Shown: in pieces, positions 27,462-36,194 of the stretch
Layout: the number at the start of each line of letters is the position of its first letter
Position numbering within the stretch: position 1 is the stretch's first letter
Assembly (NCBI RefSeq): GCF_002802875.1
Contig: NZ_PEBI01000005.1
Coordinates: 152,969-216,968, forward strand
Direction: 5' to 3'
DNA length: 64,000 nucleotides
DNA from: Bifidobacterium primatium
GTDB lineage: Bacteria > Actinomycetota > Actinomycetes > Actinomycetales > Bifidobacteriaceae
Notes under the pieces: generated by a model
The model's database searches: none
What the model was told of the DNA's origin: nothing
What the model saw: the letters and a program-made list of their open reading frames with translations, nothing else
Made by a program: the position numbers and the translations under genes

Positions 27462-29282
27462 ATGACGGCGAACAACGAACATGCCGACTGGTGGAAGCAG
27501 GCGGTGGTCTATCAGGTCTACCCCCGCAGTTTCAAAGACATGAACGGCGACGGCCTCGGCGACATCGCCGGCGTGACCGACCGTATGGACTATCTCAAGA
27601 ATCTCGGCGTCGATGCCATCTGGCTTTCGCCGTTCTATCCCTCCGAACTGCACGACGGCGGCTACGACGTCATCGACTATCGCAACGTCGACCCGCGGCT
27701 TGGCACGATGGATGATTTCGACGCAATGGTCGACGCCGCGCATACAGCCGGCATCAAGGTCGTCGTCGACATCGTGCCGAATCACACGGCCGACAAGCAC
27801 GTCTGGTTCCAGGAGGCGCTGGCCGCCGGACGCGGCTCGGCCGCCCGCGAGCGCTACATCTTCCGCGAGGGCCGCGGCGAGCACGGCGAGATTCCGCCGA
27901 ACGACTGGGAGTCGATTTTCGGCGGCCCGGCGTGGGAGCGCGTGGATGATGGGCAGTGGTACCTGCATCTGTTCGCCAAGCAGCAGCCGGACCTCAATTG
28001 GAAGAATCCCGAAGTGCATGAGGAGTTCCTCAAGACGCTGCGCTTCTGGTCGGACCATGGCACGGACGGCTTCCGTGTGGACGTGGCGCATGGCATGGCG
28101 AAGGACCTGGAGTCGAAGCCGCTGGAAGAGCTTGGGCATTGGTCGACGCTGGACCAGTTCAATCCGAACGGCGACAATCCGCTGTTCGACCGCGCCGAGG
28201 TGCACGACATCTATCGCGAGTGGCGCAAGGTGTTCAACGAGTACGATCCGCCGCGCTTTGCGGTCGCCGAGGCGTGGATCGCGCCGGAGCATCAGGCGCT
28301 GTACGCTTCGCCGGACGAATTGGGCCAGGTGTTCAATTTCGAGTTCGCGAAGGCGGATTGGGATTGCACGGCGATGCGCACGGCCATCGAGGAGGGCCTG
28401 GCTTCGGCCGACCGTTCCGGTTCGACGACCACGTGGGTGATGAACAATCATGATGTGCCGCGTTCGGCGAGCCGCTACGCGCTGCCGCAGGTGAAGACGC
28501 ATGTGTATCACCAGATGGCGCAGGCATGGCTGCTGCGCAACGGCGATCTGTTCGACGAGAACCGCGAGCTGGGCACGCGTCGTGCGCGTGCGGCGGCGCT
28601 GATGGAGCTGGGACTGCCGGGTGCGGCCTACATCTATCAGGGCGAGGAGCTGGGCCTGTTCGAGGTGGCGAATATTCCGTGGGACCGTCTGGAGGACCCG
28701 TATTCGCGCACGAGCCGTCATCAGTTCGCGGTGAAGGGCCGTGACGGCTGCCGTGTGCCGCTGCCGTGGACGGCTTCGGACGAGCCGACGCTGGCCGCGT
28801 GGAGCGACGAGAAGATCGGCAGCAGCGACGACAGCAACGCGGACGGCCGCAACGCCAGCCTGTGGAAGTTCGGTGACGGCAGGACCGGTTCGTTCGGATT
28901 CTCGCCGGCCGGGTCGGGCGCGGAACCGCATCTGCCGCAGCCGCTGTGGTTCAAGGATTTCGCGGCCGACGCCGAGGACGCCGACGACGATTCCATGCTG
29001 AACCTGTATCGTGCGGCGCTGGCGTTGCGCCAGGAGCTGCTCACGCCGACTGGCGACATCGGCCTCACGTGGCTGGATGACGAGGTTGGCACTGCGTCTG
29101 TGGACACACGCACGGCGGTCGCCTATTCGCGTCCGACCACGGACGGCCGCCGCTTCGCCAGCGTCACCAACTTCGCCGCCGAACCGCTGGCCCTGCCGGC
29201 CGGCGAGGTGAAGCTCGCGTCCGCGCCGCTGGTGGATGGACGCCTGCCGCAGGACGCCACCGCCTGGCTCCTGCTGGAGTAG
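27462..29282 (+). CDS. GH13 alpha-glucosidase (oligo-1,6-glucosidase type)
   Basis: Cytoplasmic glucosidase of 606 residues for alpha-glucosides from starch or isomalto-oligosaccharides. GH13 motifs: DIVPNHTADKH (region I), GFRVDVAHG with nucleophile Asp207 (region II), AEAWIAPE with acid/base Glu270 (region III) and MNNHDVPRSASR (region IV). Close to bifidobacterial Agl enzymes. AAAGGGG precedes the ATG. A dispersed repeat follows the stop codon. No sugar transporter is adjacent in the window. Confidence 0.9.
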   Translation: MTANNEHADWWKQAVVYQVYPRSFKDMNGDGLGDIAGVTDRMDYLKNLGVDAIWLSPFYPSELHDGGYDVIDYRNVDPRLGTMDDFDAMVDAAHTAGIKVVVDIVPNHTADKHVWFQEALAAGRGSAARERYIFREGRGEHGEIPPNDWESIFGGPAWERVDDGQWYLHLFAKQQPDLNWKNPEVHEEFLKTLRFWSDHGTDGFRVDVAHGMAKDLESKPLEELGHWSTLDQFNPNGDNPLFDRAEVHDIYREWRKVFNEYDPPRFAVAEAWIAPEHQALYASPDELGQVFNFEFAKADWDCTAMRTAIEEGLASADRSGSTTTWVMNNHDVPRSASRYALPQVKTHVYHQMAQAWLLRNGDLFDENRELGTRRARAAALMELGLPGAAYIYQGEELGLFEVANIPWDRLEDPYSRTSRHQFAVKGRDGCRVPLPWTASDEPTLAAWSDEKIGSSDDSNADGRNASLWKFGDGRTGSFGFSPAGSGAEPHLPQPLWFKDFAADAEDADDDSMLNLYRAALALRQELLTPTGDIGLTWLDDEVGTASVDTRTAVAYSRPTTDGRRFASVTNFAAEPLALPAGEVKLASAPLVDGRLPQDATAWLLLE

Positions 29283-29294
29283 CCCGCCGATCTT

Positions 29295-29349
29295 GGCTCC
29301 CCTCAAGATTGAGGGGAGCTGTCGGCAAAGCCGACTGAGGGGAGTTGAC
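29295..29349. repeat. Dispersed hairpin repeat after the alpha-glucosidase gene
   Basis: GGCTCCCCTC-AAGATT-GAGGGGAGC hairpin, then GTCGGC-AAAG-CCGAC and TGAGGGGAGTTGAC. Same unit as at 30543, 46744 and 49617. Confidence 0.85.
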
Positions 29350-29431
29350 ATCACACCTCTACCCTCAGCCTCCCCACTCCAGCATCTCCCGCCTACGGGG
29401 AGCATCCATAACTTTTCCCTATAGCCGCACG

Positions 29432-29483
29432 GCTCCTCGTCCAACGCTCAAATGTTATAGTGGGGCTCGCTTGGACGAGGAGC
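29432..29483. promoter_or_regulatory. Inverted repeat spanning the hemC promoter and ribosome site
   Basis: Arms at 29432-29444 (GCTCCTCGTCCAA) and 29471-29483 (TTGGACGAGGAGC) are perfect 13-bp complements. Between them is an extended -10 (TGTTATAGT, 29454-29461). The right arm contains the GAGGAG ribosome site of hemC. It may be a repressor operator pair, or a leader hairpin hiding the ribosome site if transcription begins further upstream. Confidence 0.5.
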
Positions 29484-29487
29484 TTGC

Positions 29488-30399
29488 ATGACACACGTAT
29501 TTCGGGTCGGTACCCGCAAAAGCCGGTTGGCGCTGCGCCAGACCGAGCTCATCATCGACGCCCTGCGCGAGCGTCATCCCGATTGCGAGTTCGTCGTCAC
29601 ACCGATCGTCACTCAGGGCGACCGCGACCTGAATTCCAGTCTGCAGAAAATCGGCGGCAAGGGCGTGTTCGTCAAGGAGATCGAACGCGAACTGCTCGAC
29701 GGCACCATCGACTTCGCCGCGCACAGCCTCAAGGACGTGCAGCCCGTACTGCCGGAATCGTTGACGCTTGGCTGTTTCCCCAAGCGTGACTCCCCGTTCG
29801 ACTGTCTGATTTCCGCGCAGCCGTTCGCCGGCATCGACGATCTGCCGCAGGGTGCCCGCATCGGCACGAACAGTCTGCGACGTCAGGCGCAGATTCTGCG
29901 GCTGCGGCCCGATATCGTCATCGTGCCGATTCGTGGCAATGTGGAGACCCGGCTGCACAAAATCGAGACCGAGCGTCTTGACGGCGTGATTCTCGCCGAA
30001 GCCGGATTGAACCGGCTCCGCCCCGATTTGGGCGGCTATCACCGCCTGTCGCTGCGCGATGCGATTCTACCGGCGGCCGGCCAGGGCGCGATGACCGTGG
30101 AATGCCGTGCCGACGACGCCGATACGCTGGCGATGCTCGCCACCATCGACGATGACGCCACCCGCGCCGCCGTGCATGTCGAACGCGAGTTCATGACCGC
30201 GCTCGGCGGCAGCTGCACGTTCCCAATCGGTGCATACGCACGTTACGAAAGTAATCTACTTACATTTGATGGCCTGGTGGCGTCCGCCGATGGCCGCCAC
30301 TGCTTCACCCGCCATCTCACGGGAACGGCGGCCGACCGACTTGGTTCGCAAGCCGCCGAATCGTTGATCGCCGCCGGCGCCCTCACCTATTTGCGGTAA
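29488..30399 (+). CDS. hemC: Hydroxymethylbilane synthase (porphobilinogen deaminase)
   Basis: Condenses four porphobilinogen molecules to hydroxymethylbilane; 303 residues. N-terminal VGTRKSRLALRQTE, the LKDVQPVLPE substrate loop, GTNSLRRQAQ, and the dipyrromethane-cofactor Cys243 in GGSCTFPIGAYA are all present. Bifidobacteria are generally not heme makers; with hemB, hemD, cobA and the dehydrogenase nearby, the product is most likely siroheme for the sulfite reductase at 58679. Confidence 0.96.
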   Translation: MTHVFRVGTRKSRLALRQTELIIDALRERHPDCEFVVTPIVTQGDRDLNSSLQKIGGKGVFVKEIERELLDGTIDFAAHSLKDVQPVLPESLTLGCFPKRDSPFDCLISAQPFAGIDDLPQGARIGTNSLRRQAQILRLRPDIVIVPIRGNVETRLHKIETERLDGVILAEAGLNRLRPDLGGYHRLSLRDAILPAAGQGAMTVECRADDADTLAMLATIDDDATRAAVHVEREFMTALGGSCTFPIGAYARYESNLLTFDGLVASADGRHCFTRHLTGTAADRLGSQAAESLIAAGALTYLR

Positions 30400-30412
30400 G
30401 CCATTTCACCCC

Positions 30413-30597
30413 GGCTCCCCTCAAGATTGAGGGGAGCTGTCGGCAAAGCCGACTGAGGGGATTTTGCCGTCAAGCAAACGGCGGAGGCGTTTGCAGGCAA
30501 AATGCGAGCCGACAGGCGAGCCAGTACACCCATTTGTCCCTTGGCTCCCCTCAAGACTGAGGGGAGCTGTCGGCGAAGCCGGCTGAGGGGAGTTGAC
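30413..30597. repeat. Composite repeat: two hairpin units around a fixed linker
   Basis: Hairpin unit at 30413-30460, a linker of about 80 nt containing CAAGCAAACGG and CAAAATGCGAGCC, then a second unit at 30543-30597 ending in GTTGAC. The same composite recurs at 49486-49671 and 50944-51142. It separates the converging hemC and dehydrogenase genes. Confidence 0.85.
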
Positions 30598-30610
30598 ACG
30601 AACCGCAACC

Positions 30611-31150
30611 TCACATCTCCCCCACCCACTCACGCAAACGCCGCTTAAGGCGTCGCGCGCGGGCGGGGTCACGCCCCTTGGTGGAGACGGTGAGCAGGCA
30701 ATCGTCGGTTTCCACCGTCGCGACGTTATAGAAATCCGACTGCCCGGGGTCGCCGACGTTGTTGACCAACGGAACGCCGGCAGCATGTGCATCGCTCACG
30801 ACCTGTGCGTTCACGTCGGTGTTATCGGTGCATGCCAGCACGACGAACGGCACGGCGGGCGACGGACCGCCAGCCACCGCGCCATCGGCGTCCATCGACC
30901 CGGTGGCCGCCGCACCGACCGCGAAGATATCCCCAGACTTATAGGACTTTTCCCGCCAATCCACACGGGACGCGTCAATGCGCGAGCCCAATGCCGGACT
31001 GATGACGACAACCTTTGCGCCGCAATGCAGCAGCGTACCGACCTTGCGCGCGGCCACTGCCCCGCCGCCGACCACGACGGCGAGACGGCCGCGCATGTCG
31101 ATGTTCACGGGGTAGGGATGCTCGGGAAGCCCCGATGCCACGCCGCTCAC
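30611..31150 (-). CDS. sirC: Precorrin-2 dehydrogenase/sirohydrochlorin ferrochelatase-like protein
   Basis: NAD-dependent oxidation of precorrin-2 to sirohydrochlorin, the step done by the N-terminal half of CysG or by Met8p/SirC; 179 residues. The Rossmann core is RGRLAVVVGGGAVAARKVGTLL; VPLVNNVGDPGQSDFYNVA is the conserved dimerisation/active-site stretch. A Gly/Ala-rich insert near residues 80-95 separates the strands. The C-terminal Met8-type domain is short, so iron insertion may rely on the CbiX/SirB-like protein at 60994. The start overlaps cobA by 4 nt. Confidence 0.88.
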   Translation of the reverse strand: MSGVASGLPEHPYPVNIDMRGRLAVVVGGGAVAARKVGTLLHCGAKVVVISPALGSRIDASRVDWREKSYKSGDIFAVGAAATGSMDADGAVAGGPSPAVPFVVLACTDNTDVNAQVVSDAHAAGVPLVNNVGDPGQSDFYNVATVETDDCLLTVSTKGRDPARARRLKRRLREWVGEM

Positions 31151-31935
31151 GACCGTCCCGACCCGGCCGAGTCCGATGACGAGGCCGCGTCGCCACCGTC
31201 ATCTCCATCCTCCAGCAGCGAGGCCACGCCGCCGACCACGATCAGCGCCGGCGCACCCAGTCCGGCGGCCTCAACCGCCGTCTCGATTCCCCGCAAATCG
31301 GACTTCACGGCGCGCTGGTTCTCGCGGGTGGCCCACTGGATCACGGCGATCGGCGTATCGGCCGGCTTGCCGTTGGCCAGCAGCTCGCCGACGATGCGCC
31401 CCAACGACTCCATGCCCATGAGGAACACGAGCGTGCCTTCCATGTGCGCGATGTTGTCCCAATCGAGCTCATGCCCCGCGCGCTTGCGATGACCGGCGAT
31501 CACATGGAAGCTCGACGCATAGTCGCGATGAGTCACCGGAATGCCCACCGACGCCGGTCCGGCGATGGCGCTGGTGATGCCCGGCACCACCTCCACCTGC
31601 ACGCCGAGACCGCGCAGATACCGCTGCTCCTCGCCACCGCGACCGAACACGAACGGATCGCCGGACTTCAGCCGCACCACACGCTTGCCGTCGAGCGCGA
31701 GCCGCGCCAGCAGATCGTTGATCTCCTGCTGCTTGACGGGATGATGATGCGCGGATTTGCCCACGTCGATGCGTTCGGCGTCGGCGCGCGCGAATTCCAG
31801 CAGTTCCGGATTCACCAGCCGGTCGTATACGACGGCGTCGGCCTCCTCCAGTCGGCGCTTGCCGCGCAGCGTCAGCAGTTCCGGATCGCCCGGCCCGGCT
31901 CCCACCAACGACACGAGACCCTGCCGTTCACTCAT
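31147..31935 (-). CDS. cobA: Uroporphyrinogen-III C-methyltransferase
   Basis: SAM-dependent methylation of uroporphyrinogen III to precorrin-2, the branch point to siroheme; 262 residues. Hallmarks are VGAGPGDPELLTLRG at the N-terminus, VVYDRLV, VRLKSGDPFVFGRGGEE, PGITSAIAGPASVGIPVTHR and TLVFLMGM. The start at ATG 31935 has GGGAG upstream; an in-frame ATG at 31953 lacks one. Operon with the precorrin-2 dehydrogenase, divergent from hemB. Confidence 0.95.
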   Translation of the reverse strand: MSERQGLVSLVGAGPGDPELLTLRGKRRLEEADAVVYDRLVNPELLEFARADAERIDVGKSAHHHPVKQQEINDLLARLALDGKRVVRLKSGDPFVFGRGGEEQRYLRGLGVQVEVVPGITSAIAGPASVGIPVTHRDYASSFHVIAGHRKRAGHELDWDNIAHMEGTLVFLMGMESLGRIVGELLANGKPADTPIAVIQWATRENQRAVKSDLRGIETAVEAAGLGAPALIVVGGVASLLEDGDDGGDAASSSDSAGSGRS

Positions 31936-32152
31936 GACATCTCCCTTCCGCACTGCGACTCAACGTATCTCAACCATCTATTGTCAGCCATGCAGACGCG
32001 GCGGCCGCACACGCGCGACGCACCGCAACACCGCAAATCCGGCGATGTATCGCCCGTCATAACTAACCGATATAGGCTATACCCTTCCCCGCCCAGCGAA
32101 GCCACCGCCGACCGCATATTCTTGAAAGTCGGAAACGTCAGGGGGACTCATC

Positions 32153-33136
32153 ATGTCATTGGTTTTCGACCGTCATCGTCGGCTGCGCACCAGCGCGGCG
32201 ATACGCGGTCTGGTACGCGAGACGACCGTCACGAAGAACGACCTCATCATGCCGGTGTTCGTCGATGCGACGATCGACGGCGTCGCGCCGATTCCGTCGA
32301 TGCCCGGCATCAACCGCTACGGCCTTGATGCGCTGCCTGACGAGATCAGGGCCATCGCCGACCTGGGCATCACATCGGTCATCGTGTTCGGCATTCCAGA
32401 CCATAAGGACGACGTCGGGTCCGACGCATGGAACGACGACGGCATCGTACAATGCGGCATCCGCGTCATCAAGGCCACCTGCCCCGACCTGGTGGTGATC
32501 GCCGACGACTGCATGTGCGAATACACGTCCACCGGCCATTGCGGCATCGTGCGTGACGGCGAGGTCGTCAACGACGAATCGTTGGAATACATCGTTCGTA
32601 TCGCCGTCAGTCAGGCGAAGGCGGGGGCCGATATCATCGCCCCGTCAAATGCCATGGACGGTTATGTCGCGTCGATTCGCCAAGGCCTTGACAAAGCCGG
32701 ATACATCAACGTTCCAATCATGTCGTATTCGGTTAAATATGCATCGAGTTTCTACGGACCATTCCGCGACGCCGCCGATGGGGCGCCGCAGTTCGGCGAC
32801 CGCAGCGGCTACCAGATGGATCCCGCGAACCGGTTTGAGGCCCTGCGCGAGGCGGCCAGCGACGAGCGCGAGGGCGCCGATTTCCTGATGGTCAAGCCGG
32901 CGATGGCATTCCTCGACATCGTGCGCGACATCCGCAACGCCAGCAATCTGCCGTTGGTCGCCTACAACGTCTCGGGCGAATACGCCATGGTCAAGGCGGC
33001 CGCGGCGAACGGCTGGATCGACGAGGCGCGCATCGTGAAGGAGACGCTGACCGGCATCAAACGCGCCGGCGCCGACCTCATTATCACGTACTTCGCCAAG
33101 GACGTGGCCGCACGCATCGACCGCGGCGAATGGTGA
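32153..33136 (+). CDS. hemB: Delta-aminolevulinic acid dehydratase (porphobilinogen synthase)
   Basis: Joins two 5-aminolevulinate molecules to porphobilinogen; 327 residues. Active-site lysines are in SYSVKYASSFYGPFRDA and LMVKPAMAFLD. The zinc-site cysteines are present (DDCMCEYTSTGHCG), so this is the zinc-dependent type. Divergent from cobA; 69 nt before hemD. The 5-aminolevulinate-forming genes hemA and hemL are not in the window. Confidence 0.96.
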   Translation: MSLVFDRHRRLRTSAAIRGLVRETTVTKNDLIMPVFVDATIDGVAPIPSMPGINRYGLDALPDEIRAIADLGITSVIVFGIPDHKDDVGSDAWNDDGIVQCGIRVIKATCPDLVVIADDCMCEYTSTGHCGIVRDGEVVNDESLEYIVRIAVSQAKAGADIIAPSNAMDGYVASIRQGLDKAGYINVPIMSYSVKYASSFYGPFRDAADGAPQFGDRSGYQMDPANRFEALREAASDEREGADFLMVKPAMAFLDIVRDIRNASNLPLVAYNVSGEYAMVKAAAANGWIDEARIVKETLTGIKRAGADLIITYFAKDVAARIDRGEW

Positions 33137-33205
33137 CGCCGACGACACATACGGCAACGCACGACATACGGCAATGAGAGAATTGCCACCGGCAAGGAGG
33201 ATGAC

Positions 33206-33928
33206 ATGACCGTGCTGATCACGTATCCGCAGGACCACATCGACGAGGCGCTGCGTCGGCGGCTCGACGATGCCGCTCGCCCTGCCGGAGGCGTCGTGTA
33301 CTGCCCGCTGCGCAAGCTGCACGCCACCGTGCCGAACGAATCCGACCTGCGCACGATCGCGAGCAGCGATTATCTGATCATCACGAGCAATTTCGCGCTT
33401 GCGCTGTATCTGGAGCATTACCGGCATCTCAACTGGCTGGCCACGGTGGTGGTGCTGAGCCGCAAGATGGCGACGCAGGCCGAACGATACGGCCTGCCGC
33501 ATGTATTGACGCCCGACGAGGAGAACCAGCGGGGGCTGGCGCGTCTGCTGGTTACGCTGCCGCGCGCCCGCATGGCGATGCTCGGCGGCGACCTGCGCGT
33601 GCCGCACGACCATATCCCCGAGGAAATCCCGCGGATTCGCATCTACGAGAATATGTGGAACGATGAGTTGGAGCAGTCGGCGGTCGCGACGATTGCTGCC
33701 GGCGCCGGCGCGGACCGTCCCATCGACCGCATTCTGGTGACGAGCCCGTCGTCGTATCGACGGCTGCGGGCGATCATCGAAAAAAAACCCGATTCCTTTG
33801 CACCGACCCCTACGTATTACGCGTTGGGCCCGAGTACGGCGGATATCATCCGCGAAGACGGCGGCAGCGTTATCGTGCCCGAATCGAATGATGTGCTGAG
33901 GCGGGCGATAGAGCTTATTATGCGGTAG
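33206..33928 (+). CDS. hemD: Uroporphyrinogen-III synthase
   Basis: Cyclises and inverts ring D of hydroxymethylbilane; 240 residues. Sequence conservation in this family is low; the call rests on the HemD-like pattern ILVTSPSSYRRLRAI, then YYALGPSTADIIREDG near the C-terminus, and on its place directly after hemB. AAGGAGG precedes the ATG. A perfect 19-bp inverted repeat follows. Confidence 0.85.
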   Translation: MTVLITYPQDHIDEALRRRLDDAARPAGGVVYCPLRKLHATVPNESDLRTIASSDYLIITSNFALALYLEHYRHLNWLATVVVLSRKMATQAERYGLPHVLTPDEENQRGLARLLVTLPRARMAMLGGDLRVPHDHIPEEIPRIRIYENMWNDELEQSAVATIAAGAGADRPIDRILVTSPSSYRRLRAIIEKKPDSFAPTPTYYALGPSTADIIREDGGSVIVPESNDVLRRAIELIMR

Positions 33929-33933
33929 CCCCT

Positions 33934-34001
33934 TGTGCACGAATCGTCAGATACCGGCCGCGAAAACCTTTTTTCGCGTGGCATCTGACGATTCGTGCAC
34001 A
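33934..34001. terminator. Bidirectional terminator after hemD
   Basis: Perfect 19-bp arms at 33934-33952 and 33983-34001 (TGTGCACGAATCGTCAGAT outward), with a smaller GCGAAAACC/TTTTTTCGC hairpin inside. It lies between converging hemD and the small gene at 34016. Confidence 0.75.
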
Positions 34002-34015
34002 GGGAGAAACGGAAT

Positions 34016-34351
34016 TTACAGCATTCCCCACGAACGCGCGTATTCCACGCGCACGGCGAAATCATTATCGGTGAATCCCGCGTCGTACAGCTGCTGTTCG
34101 AGCTGCTCGAACGCGGCGCCGTCGCGTTCCGCACGCAGGCCCTTCCACGAGAGCGCCAGCTGCCAGTCGCCATCCTCGTCGGCGGGGCTCAGTTCGCGCA
34201 ATTTCGCCAATACGCGCTGCGCGATCTTCGCACGGTCGATACGCTCCTGCAAGTCGTTCGTCGCGTCGTCAATGCTCAGTCCCGTGCTGCGAAACGGCCT
34301 GCCGGTAAACGGAATATCGACGATGACGTGCCAGACGACCGGTAGATTCAT
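34016..34351 (-). CDS. Small uncharacterised protein, 111 residues
   Basis: Not recognised. A soluble, acidic protein with no signal peptide or membrane segment; it begins MNLPVVWHVIVDIPF and has a helical, charged middle (DLQERIDRAKIAQRVLAKLREL). The start at ATG 34351 has AAGGAG 8 nt upstream; an in-frame ATG at 34378 does not. It lies between two long inverted repeats and so is probably transcribed alone. Confidence 0.65.
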   Translation of the reverse strand: MNLPVVWHVIVDIPFTGRPFRSTGLSIDDATNDLQERIDRAKIAQRVLAKLRELSPADEDGDWQLALSWKGLRAERDGAAFEQLEQQLYDAGFTDNDFAVRVEYARSWGML

Positions 34352-34379
34352 GGGATTCTCCTTAATAAAAAATATCAAG

Positions 34380-34445
34380 CCTCACAACTCGGGTTTTTGA
34401 TGCGATATGAGCGTTCACACCGCGATACAAACCCGAGTTGTGAGG
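34380..34445. terminator. Terminator after yeiH
   Basis: Perfect 17-bp arms at 34380-34396 and 34429-34445 (CCTCACAACTCGGGTTT outward), directly downstream of the exporter gene on the minus strand and upstream of the small gene. Confidence 0.7.
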
Positions 34446-34454
34446 CCGGCAAAA

Positions 34455-35933
34455 TCAGGCGACCGGAATATTGGCCCAGAAGCCGGGCAGCAGCACGGCC
34501 GAGAGCACGAATCCGAGGATGATGTTGACGACGGCGCCGATGCTGAATGCGGCGATGGGCTTCCATCCGAGCGACGACAGCTGCTTGAATCGAGTCGTCA
34601 GGCCGATGGAGAGGAACGTGAACGTGAAGGCCCACGTACGCAGCTCCTTGACCGGCGTGATCAGGTCGCTGGTGATGCCCGCCGAGGCCGAGGCGCCGGC
34701 GGTGGCAATCACGATGGTCAGGAAGATCGACGCCACGAAGAATCCGATGACGAACTTCGGGAAGCGGTGCCAGATCTGCGCCACATCGAGCTTCTGCTTC
34801 GGCAGCTTGGAAATGTCCTTGCCGGCGGCCTTGGCCTCGGCCACGCGGTCCTGACGATCCCAGTAGGTGATGGCCACGAACGCGAGGATGAGGCACCACA
34901 CGCCGATGAAGATGTCGCGGCCGACGACCTTCATGAGGGTGAACGCCGCGATGCCCTGATCGCCGAAGCTGGCGGCGGCGGTGATGCCGGCCGCGTCGGC
35001 GAATTCGGAGGTGCCGACCCAGGCGCCGGCCACGCCGTCCGCCAGACCGAGAGCCTTGCCGAGGCCCGTGAGCAGGAAGATGGAGATGATGGCCCACACC
35101 ACCACGATGGAGATCACCGCGGAGACGTGCTCCTTGCGGGTCTTGACGGCGCTGCCCACGGCGATGCCTGCGGAGACGCCGCAGATGGAGCCGCCGGCGC
35201 CGAGCGTCGCGGCGAAACGCTTGTCGAGACCGAACAGACGGGTGGCGGCGAAGTAGATCACGAGGAACGTGGAGACGGCGATGAACGTGGCCTGCAGGAA
35301 CGCGACCGGACCGGCCGAGATGATGGTGGTGAACGGCAGCGTGGCGCCGAGCAGCACGATGCCGACCTTCACGTAGAGTTCCGTGCGCAGGCTGCCGCCG
35401 AAGAATCCTTCGAGGTTGAAGATGTTGCCGAGCAGCAGGCCCACGACGAGTGCGACCAGCGGCGCCTCAAGATTGTAGGAGTTGGCGAACTTCGAGGTGC
35501 TGAACACGTTGACGGCGAAGCTCAGCACGAACAGCGCCACGAATCCGCCGAGGAACGCCGGCACCTTGAGCCTGAGGAAGCGCGCGGCCACGCCGAACAC
35601 GACGGCGAACAGCGCGAACAACGCCAGGATGTTCGGCCAGCGCTGGGCGAGGCCGGCCGCGTGCGTGGTCGCGCCGTTCTTCACGACGTCGCCGCCCTCG
35701 AACAGGAACGACCACGACCCCCAGCTGGGAATCTTCGCGGCGAAGATGTTCAGCGAGCTGCCGGCCGCCCACAGCACGAACGCCAGCACGACGATGCCGA
35801 GGCCGATGAACACGGCCCACCAGTCCTCGCTGCCGAGGATCTTGTTGCCTTCGGCGGCCGCCGGAACGGTCTCCTTGGCCTTGGTCTTGGCCTTCGCCGC
35901 CGCGGCGGCGGAAGGCGTAATGGATGTAGTCAC
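34455..35933 (-). CDS. yeiH: YeiH/PSE-family putative sulfate or sulfite exporter
   Basis: Membrane protein of 492 residues with about 11-12 hydrophobic segments. Family features are FLRLKVPAFLGGFVALFVLS, LYVKVGIVLLGATLPFTTI, ATLGAGGSICGVSAGIAVG and KFVIGFFVASIF. The family is annotated as putative sulfate exporters, and some members occur with sulfonate-degradation genes. Next to a sulfonate ABC transporter and in the same region as isethionate cleavage, export of sulfite or a sulfonate is plausible; not proven. Confidence 0.8.
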   Translation of the reverse strand: MTTSITPSAAAAAKAKTKAKETVPAAAEGNKILGSEDWWAVFIGLGIVVLAFVLWAAGSSLNIFAAKIPSWGSWSFLFEGGDVVKNGATTHAAGLAQRWPNILALFALFAVVFGVAARFLRLKVPAFLGGFVALFVLSFAVNVFSTSKFANSYNLEAPLVALVVGLLLGNIFNLEGFFGGSLRTELYVKVGIVLLGATLPFTTIISAGPVAFLQATFIAVSTFLVIYFAATRLFGLDKRFAATLGAGGSICGVSAGIAVGSAVKTRKEHVSAVISIVVVWAIISIFLLTGLGKALGLADGVAGAWVGTSEFADAAGITAAASFGDQGIAAFTLMKVVGRDIFIGVWCLILAFVAITYWDRQDRVAEAKAAGKDISKLPKQKLDVAQIWHRFPKFVIGFFVASIFLTIVIATAGASASAGITSDLITPVKELRTWAFTFTFLSIGLTTRFKQLSSLGWKPIAAFSIGAVVNIILGFVLSAVLLPGFWANIPVA

Positions 35934-36116
35934 GATGCTCTCTCCCCTTGTTGGTCTGACGCCGATCCCGGCGTCGGTTCGATGTTTTCCCTTGATTCGA
36001 ATCCCGCCGAACGACGATCGACATCCCCCGATATCGGGCCGTCATCCGGTGTTCGTCTTCGATGCTAACGGCGCGAATCGGCCGCACGCAAGCTTGGAAT
36101 TAGTGGAAAAAACAGC

Positions 36117-36147
36117 GTGCCGCTATCGAAAAATCCGATAGCGGCAC
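36117..36147 (-). terminator. Terminator after the sulfonate ABC operon
   Basis: Perfect 12-bp arms GTGCCGCTATCG and CGATAGCGGCAC with a 7-nt loop, followed on the minus strand by a T-rich run. Confidence 0.75.
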
Positions 36148-36194
36148 TTTGTTATATGCGGCGATAAATTCGCATTATTACGTAGTTTTTACGC

